Shown: piece by piece, positions 1-8,643 of the stretch
Numbering within the stretch: position 1 is the stretch's first letter
Layout of the letters: each line of letters begins with the position of its first letter
Origin: Terriglobus saanensis SP1PR4
Lineage (GTDB): Bacteria; Acidobacteriota; Terriglobia; Terriglobales; Acidobacteriaceae
DNA length: 64,000 bases
Reading direction: 5' to 3'
Assembly (NCBI RefSeq): GCF_000179915.2
Contig: NC_014963.1
Span: 3,596,001 to 3,660,000, forward strand
Translations under genes and position numbers: made by a program
Notes under the pieces: model-generated
What the model was told of the DNA's origin: nothing
Seen by the model: only the letters and a program-made list of their open reading frames with translations
Databases searched by the model: none

Positions 1-3000
1 TGCAGACGCACCGTGCCGCCGCCCTCTGCGCCCGCGCTATTCTTCACGTGGTAGCTGCGAAAGTCCTGCATCGACGTGGGAAAGCTCTCGCCACTCGCTG
101 CCTTGACCCCGTTTTTCTCAAGGCGCGCAATGGCTGCGGCCACTTCGGCATAGTCCTGCTTCGCATCACCCGCATGCTCCGTCTGCCTGGAAAGCCGGTA
201 CATCCATAGCGCATCTGCATTGCGGTCCAAAGCCTCGAAGGTCTGGGCCAGGTGATTGCCGACGATTATGTTTTCCTGTGAAAACCATGCTGCGCGCAAG
301 TATGGTGCGGCCTCCTTCGGTTTGCCCTCCAGCAGGAGAATGTAACCCAGCGTGTCCCATGAGGCCGTGAGGTTCGCCGATGCAGCAAAGGCCTTCGTAT
401 TCGCCTCTTCCAAAACCTGGGAGGCGGTCATTTTTTCCAGCAATTCGACCGAACGACGCGACTGGGTCTCCGCGAACGGCAGATCGATCTTCGTCTCCGA
501 CAGCACGTAGACGTTATTGTTGATGACATCCGGGTCATCGCTACCGTCCATCGCCTTTTTTGCGGCCATAGCAGCTTCTTCGTTGCGATGCAGCTCGTAC
601 AGCGTGCTTGCCACCTGCGAAGCCACTGCGCGGTCTTCAGGCTGGCGCGCCTGCAGATCGCGCAGAACTCCGAGCGCATGCGTATAGTCACCCTGTTTGT
701 TATAGATGAAGACACGCATCTGCTGAACCCGAGCGTTGCTGCCGCCGTACTTGCCCAGTAATGCTTCAGCATCGCTGTAACGCTGTTTATTGCTGTACTC
801 CTGGGCTAATCCGAGCACCATCGAGGGATCGTCATCCGGATGCGCCTTCATCTCTGCTTCGATGTCGCGGGCGGCAGCGTCGAGGTCGCCGTCACTCGCC
901 TTGACCAGGCCAAGCATACCCAGAACGTAAGGCGCATCCGGCGAGCTCTTACGTAAAGCTTCCAGGCGGCTGCGTGCCCCCCCGATATCTCTTCGCTGCA
1001 GCATGGCGGCGATCTCTGCCAGTTGTTGTCTTGCATCGGAAGGGTTCGAGGGGTCGGCGGAAGGCATCGCATCTTTGGCCGGTGCGGTGGATGCGCTCTT
1101 CGCGCCCTCGTTGTTGATCGTGAGGTGATCGGGCGGAATGAGTCGCAGATAGGGCTCCCCGTCGTTCACCAGAGTTGCTTTCTGAAAGGCAAGGTAGTCC
1201 TTCCACCGGTCACGCGGTAGCTTATGCACCTTGACGACAAGCTTGCGGTCCGCGATGACCTTACCGTCGACGAGGCGATAGGTCTTATCGTAGGTAGCGA
1301 ACTCCCGGGACACATGAACTGCGTCAGGCAGCTCGGCACGATAGCCCGCGGGAAGGGTAATGGTGCTGTGAGCCTCGACCGTACGCGGTGCGCCAAGGTC
1401 GATATCGTGTTCGGGCGCCTTCTCTTCGCTTACAAGAGTAAGTTCAACGACGGGAAAGAGGGGCAAAGATTGCTTGTTCTCCCACCCAGCGTACTTCTCA
1501 CGGCTGTAGTCGTAGGTGATCTTTACGGGGGCGCTTGCGTCGGCCTGACGCATGTCCGTGCCGCTCACCTTGCCGCCAAACCCCATGGCCCCCGAAAGGT
1601 ACTGCATCGCGTCATCCCATTGCGCAGGCGACAGCCGCTGCATCATGATGCGTAGATCCAGTTCACTGTCCGATCTCGCGGTGAGCACCATATGGCTTTT
1701 CATCAGGCCGTCGCTGTCCAGCGTACCCACAGCAACAAACTCTTCGTGATAGGTATAGGGTGGGTTGGCCGGAGTTCTTTCAAGTGAGGCCGGTGCCTTA
1801 TCCGGGATAACGAGCGCCTGCTGATCGCGGATGATGGGCATGAGAACACGAAAGGGTGCGACCTCGGCGGTGGAATCGAGCCAGACTTGCTCCGGCTTGC
1901 CCGCTGCGTCAGGCAGTTCGACCGTTGTGATGGCGTGGTTGAAGACCGAGGGTGAGGGTACCTCCGTTACCGGGGCGATACCCGCCCCGATGAGTACGGG
2001 TGCCGTGGTCATCCCTTTGGAGCGCAGCAAACTCTCCAACAGGGTGTCCTTGTCTTTGCAATCGCCGTAGCCGTGGTCCAAAACCTCGTCGGGTGTATGC
2101 GGCTGGAAGCGGCCCACACCAAACGAGAGCGAGATGTAGCGGATCTGCGTCGCAACGAAGCGATAGAGAGCCTCTGCCTGTTCTTGAGGTGTCTTCGCGT
2201 TCTTCGTCAGCTCGTCCGCTTTGGCTCGCACGCTGGCGGTAGGCTGAAGGCGCTGCTCTGCCAGACTGCGGTACCAGTCACCCACCTCGGCCCAGCTACG
2301 GAACGTGGTCCATGCCACGCTGGGTAGCTTGCGTCCGTCGGCGTCCTCGTCGGGGTCTTTCACCTCGGCGGCGGTCATCTTGCCGTTCTCGTCGCGCGCG
2401 CTGGCCTTGATCTGCGACGAGGTCCATGTCCACACCTGCATTCCGTCGCGCCTCACCGGCGTCGTTTTGTGGTTCGGACTCCAAACCTGCACATAGGTCT
2501 TTTCCGGCACAGCGAGCGTTAGACTTTGTTCCAAAACGACGCCACCCTGCACCAGGAAATGCTCCGCCCCCCAGAATTGTCCCGGCGCTTGCGCCTTGGT
2601 AAGAACGGTGTGGAACTGGTATTCCAGCCGGTCGCCCGACGCAAGGCTACGCACAGGCAGATGTTTCTCCTTCAGGTCCGAGTACATTGGTGCCTCGCGG
2701 GTCACTTCGGCCGGCATCTCCATGGCTTCGTTGACTGGCGTGTTGATAGTGCTACCGTCCGGCTTGTGCACGCGTACGAATTCCATCGTCGCTGTCGAAT
2801 TCGCTGAAGCGTAGGACAGATTTAATACGCTGAACTGCCGCGCTACGCCATCGGACTGAACGCGCACGATCACATGCTGCACGACGTCTCCGGTACCGTC
2901 GGCCTTCATCGTGGTGGTGGTGTCATACCGCTCAAAAACAAATGGCTCATCGCGGTACGGATCGATGGAGTACATGGGACTTTGAGTACGGGACGGCAGT

Positions 3001-3050
3001 GGCAGAGTCGCAATTATGGCAGCGGACAGCAGAATCAGACGGAGTTTCAT
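1..3050 (-). CDS. Secreted DUF3857 / transglutaminase-core / TPR protein (3' part beyond window)
   Basis: Reading leftward from ATG at 3050 the frame stays open to base 1, so the C terminus is missing. A hydrophobic N-terminal stretch (MKLRLILLSAAIIATLPLP) looks like a signal peptide, so the product is probably periplasmic or outer-envelope. Residues of about 35-260 have the beta-rich look of DUF3857. A YGDCKDKDTLL motif near 2040-2080 carries the transglutaminase-core cysteine. From about 1100 down to 1 there are TPR-like helical repeats (for example KASDGDLDAAARDIEAE). This three-part architecture is common in Acidobacteria, where its role is unknown; the fold suggests peptide or protein modification. 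It stands alone, divergent from nothing obvious, and probably represents chromosome outside the mobile element. Confidence 0.85.
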   Translation of the reverse strand, partial: MKLRLILLSAAIIATLPLPSRTQSPMYSIDPYRDEPFVFERYDTTTTMKADGTGDVVQHVIVRVQSDGVARQFSVLNLSYASANSTATMEFVRVHKPDGSTINTPVNEAMEMPAEVTREAPMYSDLKEKHLPVRSLASGDRLEYQFHTVLTKAQAPGQFWGAEHFLVQGGVVLEQSLTLAVPEKTYVQVWSPNHKTTPVRRDGMQVWTWTSSQIKASARDENGKMTAAEVKDPDEDADGRKLPSVAWTTFRSWAEVGDWYRSLAEQRLQPTASVRAKADELTKNAKTPQEQAEALYRFVATQIRYISLSFGVGRFQPHTPDEVLDHGYGDCKDKDTLLESLLRSKGMTTAPVLIGAGIAPVTEVPSPSVFNHAITTVELPDAAGKPEQVWLDSTAEVAPFRVLMPIIRDQQALVIPDKAPASLERTPANPPYTYHEEFVAVGTLDSDGLMKSHMVLTARSDSELDLRIMMQRLSPAQWDDAMQYLSGAMGFGGKVSGTDMRQADASAPVKITYDYSREKYAGWENKQSLPLFPVVELTLVSEEKAPEHDIDLGAPRTVEAHSTITLPAGYRAELPDAVHVSREFATYDKTYRLVDGKVIADRKLVVKVHKLPRDRWKDYLAFQKATLVNDGEPYLRLIPPDHLTINNEGAKSASTAPAKDAMPSADPSNPSDARQQLAEIAAMLQRRDIGGARSRLEALRKSSPDAPYVLGMLGLVKASDGDLDAAARDIEAEMKAHPDDDPSMVLGLAQEYSNKQRYSDAEALLGKYGGSNARVQQMRVFIYNKQGDYTHALGVLRDLQARQPEDRAVASQVASTLYELHRNEEAAMAAKKAMDGSDDPDVINNNVYVLSETKIDLPFAETQSRRSVELLEKMTASQVLEEANTKAFAASANLTASWDTLGYILLLEGKPKEAAPYLRAAWFSQENIIVGNHLAQTFEALDRNADALWMYRLSRQTEHAGDAKQDYAEVAAAIARLEKNGVKAASGESFPTSMQDFRSYHVKNSAGAEGGGTVRL

Positions 3051-3194
3051 AGGTGTATTGCGTGTATAGCAGATTTCGAAGATGCGGTACATGCCAAAAC
3101 ATTGCAAGTCTCAGACTGCTGCTGCAGGCAGACCGACAGCTCCTGCGTATACACGTGACGCTGGTTGGGACATGCCGGACTGGACCAAAAGAAT

Positions 3195-4200
3195 TTATTG
3201 TCCTTGATCTCTGTCTTCCTTGGTGCTCGATAGTTGAGCACGCTCGCGTTCCAGTTCATTTCTCAATTCTTCTTCTAAAGGAAGAACCAGCTTACAATGG
3301 CTCGCGAACAACTGTTCGTTGTCATGAAGAACGGAGTAGCGAACCACCGATGCATCTTTTTGCGCACAAAGGATGCCCCTACGGTGGGATTGTCGTCGGG
3401 ATCCTGCCTGAGTTCATCCATCACGCGTACGTACATATCCATCTGCCCTATGTCCTGATGCGTCAGTTCGCCGGATTTGAGATCGAACAGCACAAAACAT
3501 TTGAGCAGGTAGTTGTAGAAGACCAGGTCTAGATAGAAGTCCTTCGATTCTGTGCTGATGCGATACTGCCGTCCGATAAATGCGAAGCCTCCGCCAAGTT
3601 CAAGAAGGAATGCCTGCAGATTATCCAGAAGGGTACGTTCGAGATCCGCTTCAAGAAGTCTCCCCACGCCAGTAAGACCAATGGAACTCGAGCATCACGG
3701 GATCGCGTACAAAATCCCGTGGGATCTGCAGAGTTGCGATCGCTCCCTTCGCTTCTTCTGTGACGGCAGCTCGATCTGAACTCGCGAGGAGCCGTTCATA
3801 ATAGAGCGTGTTGATCTGTCGTTCCAAAGCCCGGGCGTCCAGCCCCGAGTCGCCGCTTCCTTCATATACAAGGACCGCGCGGCTTCGTTTTCTACTCGCA
3901 GGAGCGTTCGGTAGTGGGTCCAACTCAATTCATGACGCAATGCGTCACGAATTGGAAAAGCCTGATAAAACAGCCGCATATAGCGCAGATTCGACGTATC
4001 GAAGCCTCGTCCAAATTCTGCAGCCAACGACGCAGCGAGGGTTTGGAGTAAACGACTGCCGTATTCGGCGCGAGCAGAACCACCCTGCTCAAATTCCACA
4101 AAATATGGTGGCCGATCTCCCAGCAAGTCTGCACTTGAACGGCGTCGACGGCCCGCAAAGCTCGTTGCCGAGCAGTCTGGATTAGCTCTCTGAGGTTGTG
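3195..4200 (-). pseudogene. DUF1016 / PDDEXK (YhcG-type) nuclease, broken by several frameshifts
   Basis: Pieces of one protein appear in successive minus-strand frames. The N-terminal piece reads LIQTARQRALRAVDAVQVQT near 4130-4190. It is followed in another frame by VEFEQGGSARAEYG at about 4050-4100, then DARALERQINTLYYERLL near 3790-3840, then LERTLLDNLQAFLLELG at about 3600-3640. The nuclease core GRQYRIS, DFYLDLVFYN and FDLKSGELTHQDIGQMD lies near 3440-3560. The tail VLHDNEQLFASHCKLVLP lies near 3270-3330, ending at a TAA at 3195-3197. These match the order of DUF1016 proteins, which are PD-(D/E)XK-like nucleases often found with restriction or toxin genes. At least four shifts are needed, so it is not expressed as one protein. 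It abuts an integrase remnant. Confidence 0.8.
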
Positions 4201-4217
4201 GAGCAGAACCTCGGTTT

Positions 4218-4403
4218 CCCTCTCCTCCGCTGCTGTCGGAATATGGAGACGATGTGAAGGTGGTTCAGGAGCTCATGCGCCACGCCAAGATCAACACCAC
4301 CATGGAGATCTACACGCACGCTCGGATGGAGAAGAAGCGACAGGCGCAGAGTAAGGTCGTGGACGTTCTGTTTGGGCGGGAAAGGGAGATGGCGCATCGA
4401 TGA
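4218..4403 (+). pseudogene. Tyrosine recombinase (phage-type integrase) C-terminal remnant
   Basis: The plus frame around 4236-4403 reads SEYGDDVKVVQELMRHAKI followed by NTTMEIYTHARMEKKRQAQ, ending in TGA at 4401-4403. This is the box around the catalytic Arg/His and nucleophilic Tyr of XerD/lambda-type integrases: LMRHA carries a catalytic-region His, and the Y of EIYTH is the likely nucleophile. Nothing resembling the N-terminal arm or core is present upstream, where the decayed DUF1016 gene lies instead. It is therefore a fragment. Its position about 90 bp from a tRNA 3' end is what is expected of an integrase at an attachment site. Confidence 0.8.
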
Positions 4404-4494
4404 GACGCGAGAACAGTCAGATTTGGGTTTTGTGCCCTCTCTGTGCCCATTTGCGCCCTTGGGAAGGCATCGTTGCTCTAAGTTGTTGATCTGA

Positions 4495-4545
4495 TGGTGG
4501 GCACAGCAGGATTCGAACCTACGACTTCCACCGTGTGAAGGTGCC
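4495..4545 (-). tRNA. 3' fragment of a tRNA (anticodon CAC, Val), probable att site
   Basis: On the minus strand the sequence has a CCA end at 4495-4497, acceptor 3' strand TGTGCCC, a T-arm with GTAGG-TTCGAAT-CCTGC (4506-4522), and an anticodon arm whose loop TTCACAC holds anticodon CAC. The 5' acceptor strand GGGCACA and a proper D-arm are absent: upstream sequence reads AACTTAGCTTTGGCACGG. It is thus a partial tRNA rather than a working gene. Such 3' fragments are left when elements integrate into tRNA genes, which agrees with the neighbouring recombinase remnant. Confidence 0.65.
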
Positions 4546-4561
4546 GTGCCAAAGCTAAGTT

Positions 4562-4607
4562 ATTGACGGCAAAGGGGATAATTGACGGCAAAACCGGCAA
4601 AACCGGC
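4562..4607. repeat. Short tandem repeats beside the tRNA fragment
   Basis: ATTGACGGCAAA occurs at 4562-4573 and 4581-4592 (19-bp period). AAAACCGGC follows twice in tandem at 4590-4598 and 4599-4607. They lie between the tRNA fragment and the DUF433 gene. They could be arm-type recombinase or excisionase sites, or operator repeats for the toxin-antitoxin pair; the sequence alone does not decide. The rest of 4404-4786 shows no gene apart from the tRNA fragment. Confidence 0.4.
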
Positions 4608-4786
4608 CTAAACGGCGGTATTTGCCACAAAAATGCCACAAAGCAATAGCACACCGAAGTGGGCATGGGTTGGTCCGCGGGGAACCAACCCAGCTTGGCT
4701 TTACGCTGACCTTCAACCACGCGTCACCGGTCAGGAATTAAATCTTCAGGAGCCCATGAAGACTTATAATCGGATCGAGGTGGCGA

Positions 4787-5407
4787 ATGAATCAACTCAT
4801 GGAAAACCTGACGACAACGGAAGCGGCGGTTGCGGCGGGCGTTTCCCTGCCCCAGATCAATCGGGTCATTGACGATAGGATTCTGCCGGATCATTGGTAC
4901 AGCACCTCGCCCGTGCGTACCTTCCGCACCGATGCCTGTCTCTTCATCGCCTTCTATTACGAGACGGCGGATTGGTTGACGGCATCCGCCAGGTTGCAGA
5001 CCATTCGCGATGCAGCAGTTCATCCCTCAACCTGGAAACAGTGGAAAGACTTCGTAGTGGGAGATCATTTTCTAACCGTCCGCTTCGACGATCTGTGGAA
5101 GAGCGTGGATCATCGACTGCACAGGCTCGCCGACGCCGAAGAGATGGTAGTGGAAGACCCAGAGATTCTGAGCGGCACTCCAGTGATTAGTGGAACCAGA
5201 ATTCCGGTCTACAGCGTGGCCGCGCTCTTCGACGCCGAAACACCCTTAAAGGAGATTCTGGAGATGTATCCGCGTCTGACCGAATCTCAGGTGGAACTCG
5301 CATCCATCTACGCGAAGGCCGTGCCTCAGCGGGGTCGCCCCAAGCGCAGGGACTATCCGGTCTTGAGCATGAGGCGGGGCAACCTCAAGACGCGGATTGC
5401 AGGTTGA
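4787..5407 (+). CDS. DUF433-domain antitoxin
   Basis: A 206-residue protein. The N-terminal part (TTTEAAVAAGVSLPQINRVI, residues of about 9-28) looks like a winged or MerR-like helix-turn-helix. Residues of about 120-185 carry the DUF433 signature PEILSGTPVISGTRIPVYSV and a second helix-turn-helix (LKEILEMYPRLTESQVELAS). DUF433 proteins are antitoxins of VapB type that pair with DUF5615 PIN-like toxins. The start is ATG at 4787, with GAGG at 4777-4780. The next gene overlaps its 3' end, as expected for an antitoxin-toxin operon that represses itself. At 206 residues it is longer than the minimal DUF433 protein of about 80, so the N-terminal domain is an extra module. Confidence 0.85.
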   Translation: MNQLMENLTTTEAAVAAGVSLPQINRVIDDRILPDHWYSTSPVRTFRTDACLFIAFYYETADWLTASARLQTIRDAAVHPSTWKQWKDFVVGDHFLTVRFDDLWKSVDHRLHRLADAEEMVVEDPEILSGTPVISGTRIPVYSVAALFDAETPLKEILEMYPRLTESQVELASIYAKAVPQRGRPKRRDYPVLSMRRGNLKTRIAG

Positions 5408-5828
5408 GGTGGTTCCAAAGTTCCTGATTGACGAATGCCTCAGCCCTGATCTGGCGCTGCTCGCGCGCGAGCGCGGCTTTGTCGAAAGCTCGCATGTGAC
5501 CTGGCTCGGCAAAGGCGGATCGAAGGACTGGGAACTGAAGCAATTCATCCTGGACCACGACTGGATCTTCGTCACTCGGAACAGCACAGATTTTCGAGGC
5601 TCTGCCCATGAACCAGGTTCTCACGGGCAGTATGCAGACGTTCCAATACATGCGGGGCTGGTTTGCGTAAATGGCCCCGACCGAATGACCGCCAAGATCG
5701 AAGTTGAACTTTTTGGCATTGTCTTGGATGCGATTGGCATGACGGGGCTAGTCAATGAGGTGATCGAGATCAATCTGGAAGAAGTAGGAAGCGGGTATGA
5801 ACTTGTGCGATACGCGCTGCCCACATAG
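5397..5828 (+). CDS. DUF5615 PIN-like toxin
   Basis: The protein begins FLIDECLSPDLALLARERGF, with the acidic pair of the Mut7-C/DUF5615 PIN-like fold. It continues with DWELKQFILDHDWIFVTRNS, where TRNSTDF is the usual second conserved patch. These are putative RNases neutralised by the DUF433 partner encoded just upstream. No ATG begins the frame: a TTG at 5397, 11 bases inside the antitoxin gene, or a GTG at 5409 just past its stop, are the candidate starts, implying translational coupling. The length of about 140 residues is slightly more than the usual 110-120, with an acidic C-terminal tail. Confidence 0.8.
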   Translation: MQVEVVPKFLIDECLSPDLALLARERGFVESSHVTWLGKGGSKDWELKQFILDHDWIFVTRNSTDFRGSAHEPGSHGQYADVPIHAGLVCVNGPDRMTAKIEVELFGIVLDAIGMTGLVNEVIEINLEEVGSGYELVRYALPT

Positions 5829-6079
5829 GAACGTCGCCGTGACGGTGAACCGGAAGACACGTAACGAAAACCGGGACAACGGATGGCTGCTTTTGGCTCC
5901 GTGAGTCACCCACAGCACCGCTTATTGTCCCGCCAAACGTCGACCCCGGCCCAGCCCTCTTGTCCGTGATGAGACCGCTACTCGCGAATGATATCCAACA
6001 TACTTGAGTATCCGTCTGAGGGGATGCCCATGCCGTGGATGACAGCGATTTGGTCGCGGACTCGTTCTCCACCAGATTG

Positions 6080-6454
6080 CTATGACCGGTCGTTTCTCGA
6101 TACGTCAAGATAAAAGTTGCCCCACTCTACTAAGTGATCCAAGAGGGCGCAGACCCTCTCTCTCACTCGTTCATTCAGGTCATATTCGATATGAAGGACA
6201 AGATCGCTCAGGTCCTTACGGATAACGATGCCTTCGGATTCGAGTTTTCTTAGGTTTTGTGTCAGCATTTTTTTGGATGCGGTAGGCATGATCCTCGCCA
6301 ATTGTCCAAGACGGATCGGGCCCGATCGCATGGCGCAAAGAATTTGGATTCTCCATTTCCCTTGGAAGAGGACTTCGAACGCAAGATTGGCGCGGTGAAC
6401 GTAGCCTGCGTCTAGGTGCTGCGTTCGAGTCGCTTCTTTCTCTTTGCTCTTCAA
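6080..6454 (-). CDS. HxlR-family winged-helix regulator
   Basis: A 124-residue protein with the HxlR core: GKWRIQILCAMRSGPIRLGQ, then MPTASKKMLTQNLRKLESEG as recognition helix, then a wing and a dimerising C-terminal helix. Family members are small DNA-binding repressors or activators that sense redox or aldehyde stress. The start is a TTG at 6452-6454, with an AAGGAG-like site about 10 bases upstream (6465-6470). The typical divergent target gene is not visible. The stretch 5829-6079 shows only a short open minus frame (DQIAVIHGMGIPSDGYSS near 6005-6060) that could be the tail of a lost neighbour. Confidence 0.85.
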   Translation of the reverse strand: MKSKEKEATRTQHLDAGYVHRANLAFEVLFQGKWRIQILCAMRSGPIRLGQLARIMPTASKKMLTQNLRKLESEGIVIRKDLSDLVLHIEYDLNERVRERVCALLDHLVEWGNFYLDVSRNDRS

Positions 6455-6556
6455 GGTTCAGTTTCTCCTTTTCCAATGGGCGTTTTGAGCCGTGCTGTCA
6501 TCCCACGTTGTTAATCAATCCCCATTAGTGGCCAGCCTTCCGGAGTGATGTGATCC

Positions 6557-6880
6557 CTAGAGATCGGCCACACGTCTCTCTGCTATATCGATCACTTCGT
6601 TGCAGCGAGCCACAGTTGCGGCACTAAATTGACACTCCAGCTTTGCAACGAGCTTCATCGATGAAAGGATGTTTCCGCACATTAGCTTTGCAGCGCCGCG
6701 TGGCTCGCGTTCCAGTTTGTTGAGTTTGATATACCAATGAACCTTCTCCGCATCCAGATACACCTCGATCATTTTGTTCAGAAGCAGATCGAGTGCTCTG
6801 CACACGCTTGATTCGGCGGACACGGCTGAGACCGCCTTGCGCGGCAGGGTTACGAGTTCGTTCTTACGTTGTGTCCTCAT
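6557..6880 (-). CDS. Small hypothetical protein, mostly helical
   Basis: A 107-residue ORF starting with ATG at 6880. The sequence is rich in Leu, Lys, Glu and Arg with four likely helices (for example ALDLLLNKMIEVYLDAEK and LVAKLECQFSAATVARCNEV) and four cysteines. It has no recognised family motif. It lies on the same strand as the efflux operon, 67 bases beyond its last gene (tolC-like), so could be read from the same transcript. No function can be assigned. Confidence 0.5.
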   Translation of the reverse strand: MRTQRKNELVTLPRKAVSAVSAESSVCRALDLLLNKMIEVYLDAEKVHWYIKLNKLEREPRGAAKLMCGNILSSMKLVAKLECQFSAATVARCNEVIDIAERRVADL

Positions 6881-6947
6881 TTAGCCCTCCGCTGTGCTGA
6901 GGAGCGTTAGAAGTTGGCATCAAGGGTGATGCCAGACGGCTATGCCC

Positions 6948-8294
6948 CTATTTCCTATAGGTTTCTTCAATGTGGCCAAGCGCCCGCGCAAGATTCGCCC
7001 GCGCTTGATTTTCTTTGTACAGCGCAGCAATTTGTCCGTCGTAGGCTCGGGCGAGGATGTCCTGCGCTGTAACGACTTCGACGTTGTCTCCCACGCCGGA
7101 CTGGAAACGATCCTGGGCCTGCGTGACTTCCTGCTGCGCGAGGTTCAGACCCGCATCAGCTACCAAGACTTCTTCCAATGCGGCCTTAAGCCTTGCTGAT
7201 GCAGTCTTCACCTCAAGCGCGATCTGATTCTGCAGTTCGGACTTCTCTCTTTCCAGTCGATTGATTCGAAGGGTGGAAGAAGCGATCTCCGAGCGTATCC
7301 GTCCGCCTGTAAACACAGGGATCGAGAGAGAGGCTTGGTACTGATAAACCGGGATTGCGTTACCCGGCTGTTTTCCTTCTTCAGACCATGAACCATTGAT
7401 CCACAGAGTGGGAAGTCTCTCACCGCGTGCCCCCGATCCTTCGAGGTGGGCAGCCCGCAACCGGTCGTTTACGGCAATCATTTCTGGACGTTGTGCATAG
7501 GCCGCCTCTAAAGATGCCTCCTCAGGTGCGAACACCTTTTTGTTTGCAAAAGCATCTTGATCGATGAGGACCACATTCGTCGAAGGCGGCAGACTGAGCA
7601 AACGTACCAACCCGAACAACGCCGTCTCTGAGTCCTCTCGGGCTACGATTAACGCCTGCTGCTGTACCTTGAGCCGCTGCTCGGCTCGTAGCGTATCGAG
7701 ACCTGTGCCCGCTCCTGCAGACTCCTGATGAGAGGCTTGCTGAAAGAGCCGGTCCGCCAAAGCCGCTTGTGACTCTGCCGCGTTCACTGTAGCTGCCAAG
7801 CGGACGCAAAGCAGGTATTGGGTCACCGTGAGGGTCACGATCTGTTCGCGCACACTATTGGCGTCGGCAACGGCTGCAGAACGATTGGCTCCCTGAGCAC
7901 GGTAATGCTGCCAATTAGCTGCATTGAACAAGGGAACACTAAAGCTCGTGCCGACATTCACGGCCTGGAACGGGCCTTCATGCTGAGGAAAGCCAGATCT
8001 CGTGCCGATGAGTGTTTCTACATTGATGCGTTGTAATCTTTCATTCATGCCCACGCTAACCTGCGGAAGCAAAGCTGAAAGGGCACGACGCTGATCTTCC
8101 CTGGCGAGAGCGGCGTCAATGAGACCTATCTGAACGTTGGGATTCTGCGTCGTGACGAGATGAACCGCTTCCACGAGGGTGATGTTCCGCTCCTCCATCG
8201 CTTGCCCGTGTAGAGGATGATGCATGCCCACAAATAGAGAGACAATAGCGAATGCGAGCAAGGAAGTTTTCTTAACTACGAACGTGGATGTCAT
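6948..8294 (-). CDS. TolC-family outer membrane efflux protein
   Basis: A 448-residue protein with a signal-peptide-like start (KKTSLLAFAIVSLFVGMHH). It shows the long alpha-helical pattern of TolC/OprM: an N-terminal repeat from about residue 40 (ITLVEAVHLVTTQNPNVQIG) and a second repeat from about residue 255 (LEAAYAQRPEMIAVNDRLRA). The C-terminal helix ends in RANLARALGHIEETYRK. It would form the outer-membrane channel for the MFS pump and membrane-fusion protein encoded upstream in the same operon. Its start overlaps the 3' end of the ferredoxin-like gene by 23 bases, so the two are translationally linked. Confidence 0.9.
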   Translation of the reverse strand: MTSTFVVKKTSLLAFAIVSLFVGMHHPLHGQAMEERNITLVEAVHLVTTQNPNVQIGLIDAALAREDQRRALSALLPQVSVGMNERLQRINVETLIGTRSGFPQHEGPFQAVNVGTSFSVPLFNAANWQHYRAQGANRSAAVADANSVREQIVTLTVTQYLLCVRLAATVNAAESQAALADRLFQQASHQESAGAGTGLDTLRAEQRLKVQQQALIVAREDSETALFGLVRLLSLPPSTNVVLIDQDAFANKKVFAPEEASLEAAYAQRPEMIAVNDRLRAAHLEGSGARGERLPTLWINGSWSEEGKQPGNAIPVYQYQASLSIPVFTGGRIRSEIASSTLRINRLEREKSELQNQIALEVKTASARLKAALEEVLVADAGLNLAQQEVTQAQDRFQSGVGDNVEVVTAQDILARAYDGQIAALYKENQARANLARALGHIEETYRK

Positions 8295-8643
8295 GATTGT
8301 GTCCTAAGAGCTTGTCGACGATTGCGCGAACCTGATCCAGGCTCACTTGCGTCAGGTTTAGATCGGAGCGGCCGAGAAACTGCTCACTCAATTCCATAGG
8401 CGGCCGAGGGTTTTCTGCAATCTCACCGGTGAAGCCGATGAGCGTTGGCCCCTCATCACAGTGATGGATACATCCACAAGGACGAACATCAATGTGCGCG
8501 GCAGCCCGGCCTCTGCGTGCCAACTCCGTCCGAAGAGCAGGAATGATCTCTGCGCTTCCTGAGCTGGCACAACACTGCCGGCCTCGCGTACGTGTGGTCA
8601 CGCAGACAAATACTCGCAGGCAAGGCTGGTCATTATTCGACAT
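8272..8643 (-). CDS. Thioredoxin-like [2Fe-2S] ferredoxin domain protein
   Basis: A 123-residue protein with cysteines in the pattern VCVTTRTRGRQCCASSG near the N terminus and RPCGCIHHCDEGPTL in the middle. This matches the C-x(9-12)-C ... C-x3-C layout of thioredoxin-like [2Fe-2S] ferredoxins such as the clostridial and Aquifex proteins. The C-terminal LDQVRAIVDKLL helix also fits. The gene overlaps the pump gene by 11 bases at its start and tolC at its end, so it is an integral part of the efflux operon. A ferredoxin has no established role in such pumps; it may be a redox sensor or an enzyme partner. Confidence 0.8.
   Translation of the reverse strand: MSNNDQPCLRVFVCVTTRTRGRQCCASSGSAEIIPALRTELARRGRAAAHIDVRPCGCIHHCDEGPTLIGFTGEIAENPRPPMELSEQFLGRSDLNLTQVSLDQVRAIVDKLLGHNHDIHVRS

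Noticed and set aside
4495-4570. Complete tRNA gene
   Set aside because: The 5' acceptor strand and D-arm are missing, so only the 3' part is supported.
5770-6108. 112-codon minus ORF between the toxin gene and the HxlR gene
   Set aside because: It overlaps both neighbours' ends, has no family features, and a different frame there gives a more protein-like tail.
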